Shown in pieces: positions 1 through 9,676 of a DNA stretch of 64,000 nucleotides. Origin of the DNA: CAYNRG01 sp047973125 (GTDB lineage Bacteria; Bacillota_I; Bacilli_A; Erysipelotrichales; Erysipelotrichaceae). The stretch lies in assembly GCA_047973125.1 (NCBI GenBank), contig JBKEBK010000025.1, forward strand, positions 1 through 64,000, in the 5' to 3' direction. The first letter of the stretch is position 1, and each line of letters begins with the position of its first letter. The translations under genes were made by a program, and so were the position numbers. The notes beneath the pieces are model-generated. The model saw only the letters and a list, made by a program, of their open reading frames with translations. It did not search any database and had not been told where the DNA came from.

Positions 1-1
1 A

Positions 2-148
2 ACTGCTGTAAAAGAAATAGAATTTTATGATACAAATGAAACACTAGGGATAAATGATAAGTGGATAACACTTCAAACTGGGGTAAAAAATCGTGATGAT
101 TTAAGACTGATTGTAATTGCTAAAGAAGTAGAAGTGATAAAAAAATAA
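2..148 (+). CDS. C-terminal fragment of a possible sortase-like protein (5' end outside window)
   Basis: This is an open frame entering from the left edge with 48 codons before TAA at 146-148. The tail contains the pattern W-I-T-L-Q-T-G, then nine residues later R-L-I-V-I-A-K. That resembles the C-terminal TLxTC...R-[LV]-x-V-x-[AG]-K block of class B/D-type sortases, transpeptidases that attach surface proteins to the wall. The position expected to be the catalytic Cys is Gly (GGG codon, residue 27 of the fragment). Only the last beta strands are visible, so the family call is tentative; it could be a degenerate sortase or an unrelated protein. Confidence 0.4.
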   Translation, partial: TAVKEIEFYDTNETLGINDKWITLQTGVKNRDDLRLIVIAKEVEVIKK

Positions 149-168
149 ATAGTAATTAATTTTACCTT

Positions 169-208
169 AAAAAATATCTGAAAACAATGTTGTTAAGATA
201 TTTTTTTA
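169..208 (+). terminator. Rho-independent terminator of the leftmost gene
   Basis: AAAAATATCT at 170-179 pairs with AGATATTTTT at 196-205 and runs into a T tract. It is AT-only but long, and sits 20 bases after the stop codon. Confidence 0.6.
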
Positions 209-285
209 TTAATAAAATCAAAGTAAATGTTTATAATTTTAAAAAATTATTTTTTATAACCTGTACAAATATTATGGCTCTTTTC

Positions 286-314
286 TTGTTTAAGAAGCCA
301 TTTTATATTATAAT
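286..314 (+). promoter_or_regulatory. Sigma-A type promoter of the giant coiled-coil gene
   Basis: TTGTTT (286-291), a 17-base spacer, then TATAAT (309-314). An imperfect ATGGCT/AGCCAT inverted repeat (274-279 and 296-301) overlaps the spacer; it could be an operator or the remains of a terminator. Confidence 0.55.
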
Positions 315-349
315 TATGTAAAGTTATGTAAACAGAAAAGAGGTTGCTT

Positions 350-3300
350 ATGATAAGATTTAACTTTTTTAATCAAGGTGATAAAACAGATGAGTTAAAA
401 CCACATGAGGTTGAGGAAAAAATCCTAGAGAAGAAAAAAAATATTAATAAAATTAAAGATGAAATTCAACATATTGAATCAGTAGAGAAGCAAGTAAAAA
501 ATGAACAAGAAATTATTTTGCAATCTACAAAGACAGAACTTGATGAGAAGCAGGCTTTTTTAGAGCAGGATGAAGTTAAAGTTAAACAAGCAATTGACAA
601 CGTTAAAGTTAAACGTGAAAAATTAGAGAATAGTAATAAAAAAGAAGAAAAAAAAGCAACCAATAATAAGAAAGCACTTGAAAAAGAAAAGGAAAATAAA
701 AAAGAAAAGTCTAAAAAAATACATGATCGTCAAGTGAGTAACTTGGAAAAACGAAATAAAGAAAATAAAAGTGAAAAAGTAAAAAAACATCAAAAAAATA
801 TTGATGAAAAAACAAAAGCTTTAAATGAAGAAAAAAAAGAAATTGATAAAAAAATTGATAAAACTTATTTAGAAAATAAAAAAGTAATTGATAAATTATG
901 GAATGAGTTAGATGTCCAAAGTAAAGAATTACAAGCAAATGTTGATGTTGAGAAAAAAAGATTATCAAATTTAGTTGATAAGAATAAATTAAATAGTGAA
1001 AATTATATTGCTCAAATTCAGCGTCTACAAGATGATAATAGAAAAGTTCTTGATCAACAAAGAGATGTAATTGTTGAAAAAGAAAAAATTTGGCAAGATG
1101 AATATAATCGTAAAGCAGAAGAAAATGAAATTCTTCTTCATCAAAGAAAACAGGTTTTAAAAAGTTTAAATGAAGAAGAAAAACAACTTGAGAGATCTTT
1201 AAAAGAGGTTAAGCGTAAATCTGAGGAAGAAATGAAGTTTTTGGAAAAAGAATACGCAAATAAAGCTGATATTTTAAATCAGGAAACAAGAAAATATACT
1301 CAAAGAATTGATGTTTTAAGTCGTCAATTAATAAGTGAAGAAGAGCTTTACGAAGCAGATTTAGCTCATTTTAAATCAACTCGTGAACAAGAAGTAAAAG
1401 ATATGGATTTATGGATTGCTAATAGTTCACAGGAGCTTAAAGAATATGAATTGAGTTTATCTGAGAATTTAAAAAATTTAGAAGTGTCTTTTAAGAATGA
1501 GCTTGATCAAATGCATTCTGAATATGATTCGCTAAATTTACAATATGATAAACAGTTTCAAAATGAAATACAATTAAAAAAAGACCAACTTCGTCGTGAA
1601 GAAGAAAAGATTTTTTTAGAGAAAAAATTAATAGAAGAAAAAAGAGTGGAAGCTAAAAATCTCCATGTAAATGAAGTTAACAGAATTCAAGAAGAAGCTA
1701 CAAGAATTCAGGAAGAAAGATTTAATCAAGAAAAACAATATCAGGTTGAAATTTTAAATATTAAAGATACATTTACACAAAGAAAAGAAGAACTTGAACA
1801 ATTACTTAAAGATAAAGAAATTGAGTTTGCCTTTAAAAAAGAAGAAATTGATCGTCAAATTACTGATAGTGAGCGTGAATTGGCTTTACAACAAGAAAAA
1901 GTTAATCAAGTTAGAACTGTGTATGAATCAATTTTAGCAACAGCAAACAAAGCTCAAAATGAATTTTCAAATAGTTTTAAGTCTCAAATCAGAGATGATG
2001 AGATCATATTAAATCAAAAGAAAGAAACTTTAAGCGAGTTAGAACATAAGCTTGATCAAATTTTTGAAAAACAAGATGATCTTTTAGCTCGAAATCATGA
2101 AGCTGTTCAAAGTCTTCAAAAACAGAGAAAAGAGTTAGATGCTCAACATCAACAGAAGCTGATAGCTTACTCTACAAAATATGAAAAGAAGAGTAATGAG
2201 TTAGCTAATGATCTTGAAGATAGAAAAAATGAATTAGAAATTCAATATCAACAACAAATAGGTGTTCTTGTTAAAAATAAAGAAGAAATAATAGATAATT
2301 TAAATGAAATGTTTGAAGAAATACAAGCTAAATTTAATAATGACAAACAGGAACTGATGCAGAATATTGATATTGAAAAGAATGCTTTTGCTGATATTGA
2401 AAATGTTGAAAATGCTAAACTTATCGAAATTTCTAATGTTCATAAAAAAGAAATGGAAGAGTTGGATCGAAAGTTAAAGCACAATGAAAAAGAATTAGAG
2501 GTTAAGTTGCACTCTATTGAACAGGATATTTCTGTGGTAGAGAATCAAATTGCTGATACTGAGAAAAACTTTAATGAATCAATAAAGATTAAACTTGATG
2601 AACAAAATCAACAATTGATTTCTTTAAGTGAGGAAAAAGTATCTCTTGAAGAAAAAGCTGAACAACTAAAGTTTAATATCGAAAGAGAAAAAGAAGAAAA
2701 TAGTAGAAAGTTTTCTAATGCTGTTAATGAACACATGTCAGCATTGAATGACTTAGAACAAAGAATTGAAGATAAAAAAGTTGAGATACTAAAAGAAGAG
2801 GAAGCTACTGAATCTTTAATCTTGCATAATAAAGAAATAATAGATACAGAAAAAGAGAGACTTAGAGATTTTCAAGTAGGATTAAACTCTGAAATAATTT
2901 CTCAAGAGTCTGCACTGAAAGAAGTAACAGAGAAATTAAAAGTTCAACAAGATACAAGAAAAAAATCTATTGAGATGGATTATGATTTAAAAAAGAAAAA
3001 TGTTAAATTAAATTTAGATCGTGAAATATCTGAAATTCAAGATAAATTAAAAGATGAAGAAGAAGCTTTATTAGAAGAAAAACAATCTTTAGAAGCATTA
3101 TATAATAATCTTCAAGAAGAAAATCAATTGAAAAAAGAAGAATTTAAAGAAACTATTAAATTACTTGAAGAAGAGAATCAAAATAGTAAAAATAAATGGG
3201 AATTAGATTTTACTGCTATGGTTGAAGGGTATAAAAATAGAGAAAAACAATTATTAGATAAAAAGCAACAATTAATAGAATTATCTGATATAAAGATTAA

Positions 3301-5248
3301 AGAAATTCAAGGGGAGTTTGATAAACAGATACAAGATTTTGAAAATAAAAAAGATCTTGCAGATACAGAAATTATGATGATTCAAAAAGAAATTGCTTCA
3401 AAAGAGCTTCATTTCCAAGAGGTAATTGATTCTTTGACACATGATACTAAACGTAAGGAAATAGAAAATCAACAGGAAATTGATTATTATGAACAATTAT
3501 TAAAGAGTTTAAATAATAAGGTAAATAATTTGATTAGTATTCGTGATGAAGAAATTGAAAAACATAATAAATACCTTGATGAGATCATTATGGAACAAAA
3601 TAATGTTGAACAAGATAAAAATAACCTAATTAATAATAAAGATACTTTGTTTGACGAAAAAATTAAAGCAATTGAGTCTGAATATTCTTTAAAAATTGAA
3701 TCTTATATGGACCAACAAAATCAGGATATTCATCTTTTAGAAGAAAAAAATAAGAATATCATATCTAGATACAAAGAGGATGTTGAAAAACATAAAGAGA
3801 ATCTGAAACTTGAATTAGAAAAAAAGAGAAGTGAAAAGAATGCTTTAGAAGAAGAATTCATAAAAGAAAAAGAAATACTTGCAATAAAATTACAAGAGAA
3901 AATTGATGAAGTTAATACTCAACAATCAATAATGTCTCAAGAGAGGGATTTAAATTTTGAGGAAGCTATTAAAGAAAAAAATCTTGTTATTGATAATCTT
4001 AATAATGAAATTAGTTTAATTAAAGAAGACGGATTAAAAAAACAAGAAGAAATTAAGCAATCTTATATTGTTGAGTTAAAAGAAGTTGAAGAGTTAAAAA
4101 GAGAATCTGAAGAAGCGTTATCTCTTGCAAAAGAGAATCAAAATCTTCAAGAGTTACAGTACAATAAACTAAAAGAAGAAACAGAACAAAAACGCAATCA
4201 AATAGATCGTGATTCTTCACTTGCAGTAGAGCAGCTAAATCAAGCAATTCAATTAGAAGAAAAGATGGTTGCTCAAATCCAAGATAGCATTGATGAAGAT
4301 AATAAAAAAGCTCAAATTAGACGTGATGAAGAGTCAAGAAAGCTTCAAGATATAATTGCTAAAAAGGAAACTCTTTTACAGGAAGAAAAAGAGAGAGTAG
4401 ATGCGATGATTGAAAAACAACAAGCAATTTATGATAAATTACTTGTTAAAAAGAATCATGCTATCGATATTGAAAGAAAAAAACAAAATTCAATCTTAGA
4501 AAGAGAATTAAATGAACTAGAGATTGAAAAAGCTAAAAATGGTGAGGAATTTGATTTAACATTAGAAGAATTAAATAAAATATTTGATGATGAAAAAGCT
4601 GAATTTGAAAGACTTCTTAAAGAACAACAAAAAAGAAATGATCAGTACTTAAAAGAATATAAACAACAACAAATTCAAAAGGCTCAAGAAAGAGAGAAAC
4701 AATTACATAATCTTATTCAAGAGAGTGAAGAAAAACAACAAGAATTAGTTAATGAAAAAAATAAATTAGTACATGAGAATAACGATGCTTTAATAGAAAC
4801 TCAAGAGCAATTTGAGTCTTTAATTCACCAAGCTACATCAGAGGTTAGCTACTTGGATGAAAGAATAGCTGAAGCTCAACGTAATGCATTAAAAACAAAA
4901 GAATTAAGTGAACAGGGCTTTACATCAAATCATAATGATTTATTACTTTCTTACGAAAAGAAAGTAAATGAGAAAAAAGATGTTCTTAAAAATTTGGATG
5001 AAACTCAACATAATCTTTATAAACTTAAGGAAGAAAAAATTGCTCAAGAAAACGAGAAACTTTCAAAGTTAATTACAGAAAATAGAGAAGTAATTAATCA
5101 ATTAGATGAAGCAATTGCAAATGAGAAAGAAAGATTAGAATCATTTGAAATAGAGTTAAATGCAAAACGTATTGCACATAAGGAACATGAAATTGAAGAA
5201 AAGGATTCGTTTTTTAAAAAATTAAATTTCTTAAAAAAACAAAAATAG
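350..5248 (+). CDS. Giant coiled-coil protein, 1,632 residues
   Basis: I do not recognise a named family. After about 20 residues the whole protein is Glu/Lys/Gln/Asn/Leu-rich heptad-like sequence. I find one proline (near residue 16) and no cysteine, and very few glycines. There is no signal peptide, membrane segment or globular domain. If the helix were continuous its contour would be about 240 nm (1,600 residues x 0.15 nm). Short aromatic ends (FNFF near the N-terminus, FFKKLNFLKK at the C-terminus) flank the rod and could be interaction or membrane-contact patches. The ATG at 350 is chosen over a TTG at 344 because GAGG at 340-343 leaves a 6-base spacing to it. The DUF3196 gene follows after 14 bases, probably co-transcribed. 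A cytoskeletal or scaffold role is inference only. Confidence 0.85.
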   Translation: MIRFNFFNQGDKTDELKPHEVEEKILEKKKNINKIKDEIQHIESVEKQVKNEQEIILQSTKTELDEKQAFLEQDEVKVKQAIDNVKVKREKLENSNKKEEKKATNNKKALEKEKENKKEKSKKIHDRQVSNLEKRNKENKSEKVKKHQKNIDEKTKALNEEKKEIDKKIDKTYLENKKVIDKLWNELDVQSKELQANVDVEKKRLSNLVDKNKLNSENYIAQIQRLQDDNRKVLDQQRDVIVEKEKIWQDEYNRKAEENEILLHQRKQVLKSLNEEEKQLERSLKEVKRKSEEEMKFLEKEYANKADILNQETRKYTQRIDVLSRQLISEEELYEADLAHFKSTREQEVKDMDLWIANSSQELKEYELSLSENLKNLEVSFKNELDQMHSEYDSLNLQYDKQFQNEIQLKKDQLRREEEKIFLEKKLIEEKRVEAKNLHVNEVNRIQEEATRIQEERFNQEKQYQVEILNIKDTFTQRKEELEQLLKDKEIEFAFKKEEIDRQITDSERELALQQEKVNQVRTVYESILATANKAQNEFSNSFKSQIRDDEIILNQKKETLSELEHKLDQIFEKQDDLLARNHEAVQSLQKQRKELDAQHQQKLIAYSTKYEKKSNELANDLEDRKNELEIQYQQQIGVLVKNKEEIIDNLNEMFEEIQAKFNNDKQELMQNIDIEKNAFADIENVENAKLIEISNVHKKEMEELDRKLKHNEKELEVKLHSIEQDISVVENQIADTEKNFNESIKIKLDEQNQQLISLSEEKVSLEEKAEQLKFNIEREKEENSRKFSNAVNEHMSALNDLEQRIEDKKVEILKEEEATESLILHNKEIIDTEKERLRDFQVGLNSEIISQESALKEVTEKLKVQQDTRKKSIEMDYDLKKKNVKLNLDREISEIQDKLKDEEEALLEEKQSLEALYNNLQEENQLKKEEFKETIKLLEEENQNSKNKWELDFTAMVEGYKNREKQLLDKKQQLIELSDIKIKEIQGEFDKQIQDFENKKDLADTEIMMIQKEIASKELHFQEVIDSLTHDTKRKEIENQQEIDYYEQLLKSLNNKVNNLISIRDEEIEKHNKYLDEIIMEQNNVEQDKNNLINNKDTLFDEKIKAIESEYSLKIESYMDQQNQDIHLLEEKNKNIISRYKEDVEKHKENLKLELEKKRSEKNALEEEFIKEKEILAIKLQEKIDEVNTQQSIMSQERDLNFEEAIKEKNLVIDNLNNEISLIKEDGLKKQEEIKQSYIVELKEVEELKRESEEALSLAKENQNLQELQYNKLKEETEQKRNQIDRDSSLAVEQLNQAIQLEEKMVAQIQDSIDEDNKKAQIRRDEESRKLQDIIAKKETLLQEEKERVDAMIEKQQAIYDKLLVKKNHAIDIERKKQNSILERELNELEIEKAKNGEEFDLTLEELNKIFDDEKAEFERLLKEQQKRNDQYLKEYKQQQIQKAQEREKQLHNLIQESEEKQQELVNEKNKLVHENNDALIETQEQFESLIHQATSEVSYLDERIAEAQRNALKTKELSEQGFTSNHNDLLLSYEKKVNEKKDVLKNLDETQHNLYKLKEEKIAQENEKLSKLITENREVINQLDEAIANEKERLESFEIELNAKRIAHKEHEIEEKDSFFKKLNFLKKQK

Positions 5249-5262
5249 TTTAAGGGGATAGT

Positions 5263-6009
5263 ATGGCAAACTTTTATGATGATATTCTAATTCAAATTCA
5301 AAATTTGATGGAAGAAGAATCGTATGCTGATGCATATGAGATTATACAAAATGAACTTAAGATGCCTTATATCCCTTTTAATTTTGAGCAAAAATTATAC
5401 GCAATTAAAAGTGAAATTAAAGCTCATCTAAGTGAGAATAAAAAAATTAGTACTCATTTTGAAATTGATGAAATCATAGATTATTTAAATGGTGACTTAG
5501 AAATGCAGGTTATTGCTGTTGAGCAATTAGACAAACTTGCTCTAAGAAATCATATTGATGTTATAAAAGAATTTTTAACGGGTGTTGGAAGTGATTGTGC
5601 TAAAGTGCTTTTAATTGAGTCACTTTATAAACAAGAAATAAATGATAATTTTAAAGTTAGAAAAAATGGTGTATTTATTGAATTCAATCCATGTAATATT
5701 ATACCCATTGATAAAACTGATGGTTATTTATCAGCGGATAACTATTTGCAAGAGTGGCTAGGTAATTGTGATGTTAATCTAGTGAAAATATGTAAAACAT
5801 TATTAATCCAGTATTGTTTTAACTATTTACCATACAGTTACTCAGAAAAAAAAGGTAGATTATTAGCCTTTAGTGTTACGTATATGGCTTATAAGATGTT
5901 ATCTTCAGAAAATGAGTGGGAACTGCTTTGGGATTCTTTTAAAAATGATGGTGATAATAAAGAAGAAATATTTTCTTTTTGTAATAATATAACTTTAAAA
6001 GAACTATGA
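5263..6009 (+). CDS. DUF3196-family protein (TPR-like, similar to Mycoplasma MG237/MPN330)
   Basis: A 248-residue soluble protein of unknown function. The N-terminal part (MANFYDDILIQIQNLMEEE...) is helical with TPR-like spacing, and the middle has the pattern E-A-L-D-L-L-x-G-D-like segment YLNGDLEMQVIAVEQLDKL. This matches my memory of DUF3196, whose Mycoplasma pneumoniae member has a solved helical-repeat structure. The placement just before tig and lon is the same as in mycoplasmas, which supports the call. An AGGGGATAGT ribosome site precedes the ATG. It follows the giant coiled-coil gene by 14 bases, so the two may work together, but the function is unknown. The family's link to tig/lon hints at protein quality control (inference). 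Confidence 0.7.
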   Translation: MANFYDDILIQIQNLMEEESYADAYEIIQNELKMPYIPFNFEQKLYAIKSEIKAHLSENKKISTHFEIDEIIDYLNGDLEMQVIAVEQLDKLALRNHIDVIKEFLTGVGSDCAKVLLIESLYKQEINDNFKVRKNGVFIEFNPCNIIPIDKTDGYLSADNYLQEWLGNCDVNLVKICKTLLIQYCFNYLPYSYSEKKGRLLAFSVTYMAYKMLSSENEWELLWDSFKNDGDNKEEIFSFCNNITLKEL

Positions 6010-6022
6010 TTTTTGATATAAT
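5994..6022 (+). promoter_or_regulatory. Extended -10 promoter of tig
   Basis: TTTAAA (5994-5999), 17 bases, TATAAT (6017-6022) preceded by TGA, giving a TGn extended -10. It overlaps the end of the DUF3196 gene. The same TTTGATATAAT string recurs at 17091, 39054 and 59506. Confidence 0.7.
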
Positions 6023-6054
6023 TAATATTGCTTTATGACTAGGAGGAAATTAAA

Positions 6055-7326
6055 ATGTCAAATTGGGAAATAAAAGAAAAATCAAAAGGTGAATTAACAG
6101 TAGTAATTGAAGGAAAAAAATGGCAAGAAGCATGTGGTAAAGCTTATGATAAGCTTGCGAAAAATGTTGAAATATCTGGTTTTAGAAAAGGTCAAGCTCC
6201 AAAGCATCTTGTTGAAAAACAGGTTTCTAAAAATAATGTATATGTAGATGCAGTAGAAAGCTTAGCTAACGAATTATTAGTAGATGGAGTTAAGGAACAT
6301 AACTTAGATTTAGTAGCAAGACCACAGTTAAAGATTAATAGTTTAACAGATGATAAAGCAGAGATTGCTTTTGAAATCACTGTAAGCCCTGAAGTAGAAT
6401 TAGGTGAGTATAAAGGTTTAGATTATAAAGAAGAAGCTGTTAGTGTAAGCGATGAAGAAGTTGAAACTGAATTAAAAAATCTTCAAAATAAGTTTATGGA
6501 TATGGTTAGTAAAGAAGGTGCTGCTGAGCTTGGCGATACTGTAACTATTGACTTTTTAGGGAAAAAAGATGGTGTAGAATTTGCAGGTGGGGCTGCTAAT
6601 AATCATCAATTAGAGCTTGGTTCTAATTCATTTATACCAGGATTTGAAGATCAACTAGTTGGTGTTTCATCTGGAGATAAAAAAGATGTTGAAGTAACCT
6701 TTCCAGAAGAATACCATGCAAAAGAATTAGCGGGTGCTCCAGTAGTGTTTGAAGTTACTGTGCATGATGTAACTACAAAACAATTACCAGAATTAGATGA
6801 TGAGTTTGCTAAAGATGTAAATGCTCCAAATGTAGAAACTCTACAAGATTTAAAAAAGCATATTACTGAGAATTTAGAGGCTACAAAAAAGACTCAAAGT
6901 GAAAATATTGCTGTTGATAATTTAATCAGTACAGCTGTAGATAATGCAAAAGTTGATATTCCTGAAGAAATGATTAAAGAAGAAACAAATCAAATGATTG
7001 CTGAATTTAGTCAAAGAATTCAACAACAAGGAGCAAATTTAGAAACATTTTTACAAATGACTGGTCAGAAAATGGAAGACTTAGAGACTCAAATGGGTAC
7101 AGATGCACAAAGAAAAGTAAAAATTCGTTTAGTACTTGCTGAAATAGCAAAAAAAGAGAATTTCGAAGTATCTGAAGATGAAATTAAAAAAGAATATGAG
7201 TCTATTGCTGAACAGTATCAAATGGAAGTTGAAAAGCTGAAAGAACTTATACATCCAGAAAATCTTAAACAGGATATAAAATTAAAGAAAGCTTTTGAAT
7301 TAATCAAGGAATCATCTAAAAAATAA
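6055..7326 (+). CDS. tig: Trigger factor, ribosome-associated chaperone / peptidyl-prolyl isomerase
   Basis: 423 residues, normal length. It binds ribosomal protein L23 near the exit tunnel and shields nascent chains. The ribosome-docking signature GFRKGQAP is at residues 42-49. An FKBP-type isomerase domain follows at about 150-240 (GDTVTIDFLGKKDG, then the LGSNSFIPGFEDQLVG segment), and the helical C-terminal chaperone arms run from about 245 to the end. A strong AGGAGG site lies seven bases before ATG. It has its own extended -10 promoter and is followed by a stem-loop before lon. Confidence 0.96.
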   Translation: MSNWEIKEKSKGELTVVIEGKKWQEACGKAYDKLAKNVEISGFRKGQAPKHLVEKQVSKNNVYVDAVESLANELLVDGVKEHNLDLVARPQLKINSLTDDKAEIAFEITVSPEVELGEYKGLDYKEEAVSVSDEEVETELKNLQNKFMDMVSKEGAAELGDTVTIDFLGKKDGVEFAGGAANNHQLELGSNSFIPGFEDQLVGVSSGDKKDVEVTFPEEYHAKELAGAPVVFEVTVHDVTTKQLPELDDEFAKDVNAPNVETLQDLKKHITENLEATKKTQSENIAVDNLISTAVDNAKVDIPEEMIKEETNQMIAEFSQRIQQQGANLETFLQMTGQKMEDLETQMGTDAQRKVKIRLVLAEIAKKENFEVSEDEIKKEYESIAEQYQMEVEKLKELIHPENLKQDIKLKKAFELIKESSKK

Positions 7327-7347
7327 GGCGTTTATCGTCTTATTTTA
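7322..7347 (+). terminator. Stem-loop between tig and lon, possible weak terminator
   Basis: AATAAGGCG (7322-7330) pairs over nine positions (one G-U) with CGTCTTATT (7336-7344), loop TTTAT, followed by TTATAG. It overlaps the tig stop codon. The T tract is short, so it may only attenuate read-through into lon. Confidence 0.5.
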
Positions 7348-7375
7348 TAGTTATTATGATATAGGAGGTTATAAA

Positions 7376-9676
7376 ATGAAATTACCAATTCTATGTACTA
7401 GGGGAAATGTTGTGTTCCCTGATCAAGAAATTACAATTGTTGTGAAAAGAGAACAAAGTATAAAAACATTAGAATACTCTAAAAATGAGTTAAATAAACA
7501 TATTTTTGTTGTTTCTCAGATATCGGTATCTGATGAGGAGATAAATGAAAAAAATTTATATAATGTAGGAACAATATGTAAAATTAAAACTATGAAGTAT
7601 AGTGAAAAGCATAATGCATATTTAGTTAAATTACACGGTATTAAAAGAGGGCAACTAAGTAATAAAGCTTATAAAGACTCTTTCCTTTTTGGAGATGTAA
7701 AAGAGTTAAAAGATATTGGAGGAGATCAAAAAACGGAAGGGGTTCTAGTTAAAAGAATTCTGAAGATGCTAGAAGAGAAAGGATCAATTACAACAAATAT
7801 TCCTTTATCAGAAGTAATTAATATCCCTTCTGAGTTTTCTGCAAGTTTCCTTACAAATCAATATTGTCAATATTTGATGTTTTCTTTTAAAAAACAACAA
7901 AAAATGTTAGAAACTTTAAATGTGAATGATAGATTAAACTTAATTATAGAAGATATCAATACTGACTCTGAATTTGATCTTATTGAAAAAGAAATAAATA
8001 AAAAGGTTAACACTAAGATGGCTGATGGTCAAAGAGAGTACTTTCTTCGTGAAAAGATGAAAATTATAAAGGAAGAACTGGGAGATATTTCTAATGTAAG
8101 TGATGATATCACAGATTTAAGAGAAAAATTGGAAAAAAATCCTTATCCAGCCAATGTTAAGAAAAAAGCTCTTGAGGAAATCAAAAGATATGAAATGTTA
8201 CCAGCAGCATCTGGAGAGTCTGCAGTTGTAAGAGGTTATTTAGATTGGTTATTCAATATACCATGGTATGAAAAAACTGAAGATAACAATAATTTAGAAG
8301 ATGTTCAAAAATCACTTGATAAAGATCATTTTGGTCTTTCTAAAGTTAAAGAACGTATTATGGAATATTTAGCAGTAAAAGAGATGACAAGTAGTCTTAA
8401 AGCTCCAATTTTATGTTTGGTTGGTCCTCCAGGTGTAGGTAAAACATCTCTTGCAAAATCAATTGCTAATGCAATGCACAGAAAATTTGTCAAAATGTCA
8501 CTTGGTGGTGTTAAAGATGAATCTGAAATAAGAGGACATCGTCGTACATATTTAGGTAGTATGCCTGGAAGAATTATTCAAGGAATGAAAAATGCCGAGG
8601 TTATTAATCCAGTGTTTCTTATAGATGAAATAGATAAATTAGGTTCAGACTATAAGGGTGATCCAAGTAGTGCGTTATTAGAAGTTCTTGATCCTGAACA
8701 AAATAAAATGTTTTCAGATCATTACTTAGAAGAACCTTATGATTTATCTGAAGTTATGTTTATTGCCACTGCAAACTATTTAGAGAATATTCCTGTGGCT
8801 CTACAAGATCGTTTAGAAATTATTAATTTATCTAGTTATACAGAAATTGAAAAGATTGATATAGCATTAAATCACCTTGTTAAAAGACAAGTTAAACAAA
8901 ACGGTTTAAAGATGTCACAATTTAAGATAACTGATAAAGAAATATTACATTTAATTCGTCATTATACTCGTGAAGCAGGGGTAAGACAGCTTGAGAGATT
9001 AATTGGTACATTATGTCGTAAAACAGTTTTAGCTGTTTTAAAAGATAAGAAAAAACAAATCAAAGTAAGCAAAAAAATTATTCAAGAATGGTTAGGAAAT
9101 AATCGTTTTGAATATGGTTCTAAGGAAAAAAAGGATCAGATAGGTGTTGTAACTGGTCTTGCTTATACTTCTTTTGGCGGAGATGTTCTTCCTGTTGAGG
9201 TAACATATTTCGATGGAAGTGGAAAATTTGTTGTTACAGGATATCTTGGTGATGTTATGAAAGAATCAACATCAATTGCTCTTGATTATATTAAATCAAA
9301 TGCAAAAAAATATCATATTGATCCAGTGTTTTTTGAGAAACATGATATTCATATCCACGTACCAGAAGGAGCTGTTCCAAAGGATGGTCCAAGTGCTGGA
9401 ATTACATTAACTACTGCAATTATCTCTGCAATCACTAAAACTCCTGTTAGTTCAAAAATATCAATGACAGGTGAGGTTACTTTAAGAGGGAGAGTACTAG
9501 CAATAGGTGGATTAAGAGAAAAATCATTAGCAGCTCACCGAGTTGGGATAAGAACTGTAATTATGCCAAAGACAAACCTTAAAGATATCGATGAATTCCC
9601 AGAAATCCTTAAAAGTGATATGCAGTTTATTCCTGTTGAAACCATGGATGATGTTCTTAGGGTTGCTTTAACATAA
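7376..9676 (+). CDS. lon: ATP-dependent protease Lon (LonA type)
   Basis: 766 residues. Cytosolic AAA+ serine protease that degrades damaged and regulatory proteins. The N-terminal substrate domain spans about 1-200 and a coiled segment 200-300. The AAA+ module has Walker A GPPGVGKTS at 350-358 and Walker B FLIDEIDKL. The C-terminal S16 protease domain has the catalytic dyad Ser673 (in PKDGPSAG) and Lys716 (in LREKS). A strong AGGAGG site precedes the ATG. engB starts at the base after the stop, so the two are translationally linked. Full length with all catalytic residues. Confidence 0.97.
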   Translation: MKLPILCTRGNVVFPDQEITIVVKREQSIKTLEYSKNELNKHIFVVSQISVSDEEINEKNLYNVGTICKIKTMKYSEKHNAYLVKLHGIKRGQLSNKAYKDSFLFGDVKELKDIGGDQKTEGVLVKRILKMLEEKGSITTNIPLSEVINIPSEFSASFLTNQYCQYLMFSFKKQQKMLETLNVNDRLNLIIEDINTDSEFDLIEKEINKKVNTKMADGQREYFLREKMKIIKEELGDISNVSDDITDLREKLEKNPYPANVKKKALEEIKRYEMLPAASGESAVVRGYLDWLFNIPWYEKTEDNNNLEDVQKSLDKDHFGLSKVKERIMEYLAVKEMTSSLKAPILCLVGPPGVGKTSLAKSIANAMHRKFVKMSLGGVKDESEIRGHRRTYLGSMPGRIIQGMKNAEVINPVFLIDEIDKLGSDYKGDPSSALLEVLDPEQNKMFSDHYLEEPYDLSEVMFIATANYLENIPVALQDRLEIINLSSYTEIEKIDIALNHLVKRQVKQNGLKMSQFKITDKEILHLIRHYTREAGVRQLERLIGTLCRKTVLAVLKDKKKQIKVSKKIIQEWLGNNRFEYGSKEKKDQIGVVTGLAYTSFGGDVLPVEVTYFDGSGKFVVTGYLGDVMKESTSIALDYIKSNAKKYHIDPVFFEKHDIHIHVPEGAVPKDGPSAGITLTTAIISAITKTPVSSKISMTGEVTLRGRVLAIGGLREKSLAAHRVGIRTVIMPKTNLKDIDEFPEILKSDMQFIPVETMDDVLRVALT

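Noticed and set aside
344..349. TTG start for the giant coiled-coil gene
   Set aside because: It would directly abut the GAGG ribosome site; the ATG at 350 has normal spacing.
711..968. Minus-strand open frame inside the giant coiled-coil gene
   Set aside because: Leu/Phe-rich antisense of Lys/Glu/Gln codons; no ribosome site; typical shadow frame.
344..5248. Internal tandem repeats in the coiled-coil gene
   Set aside because: Heptad-like similarity is everywhere but I saw no long exact or near-exact repeat unit.
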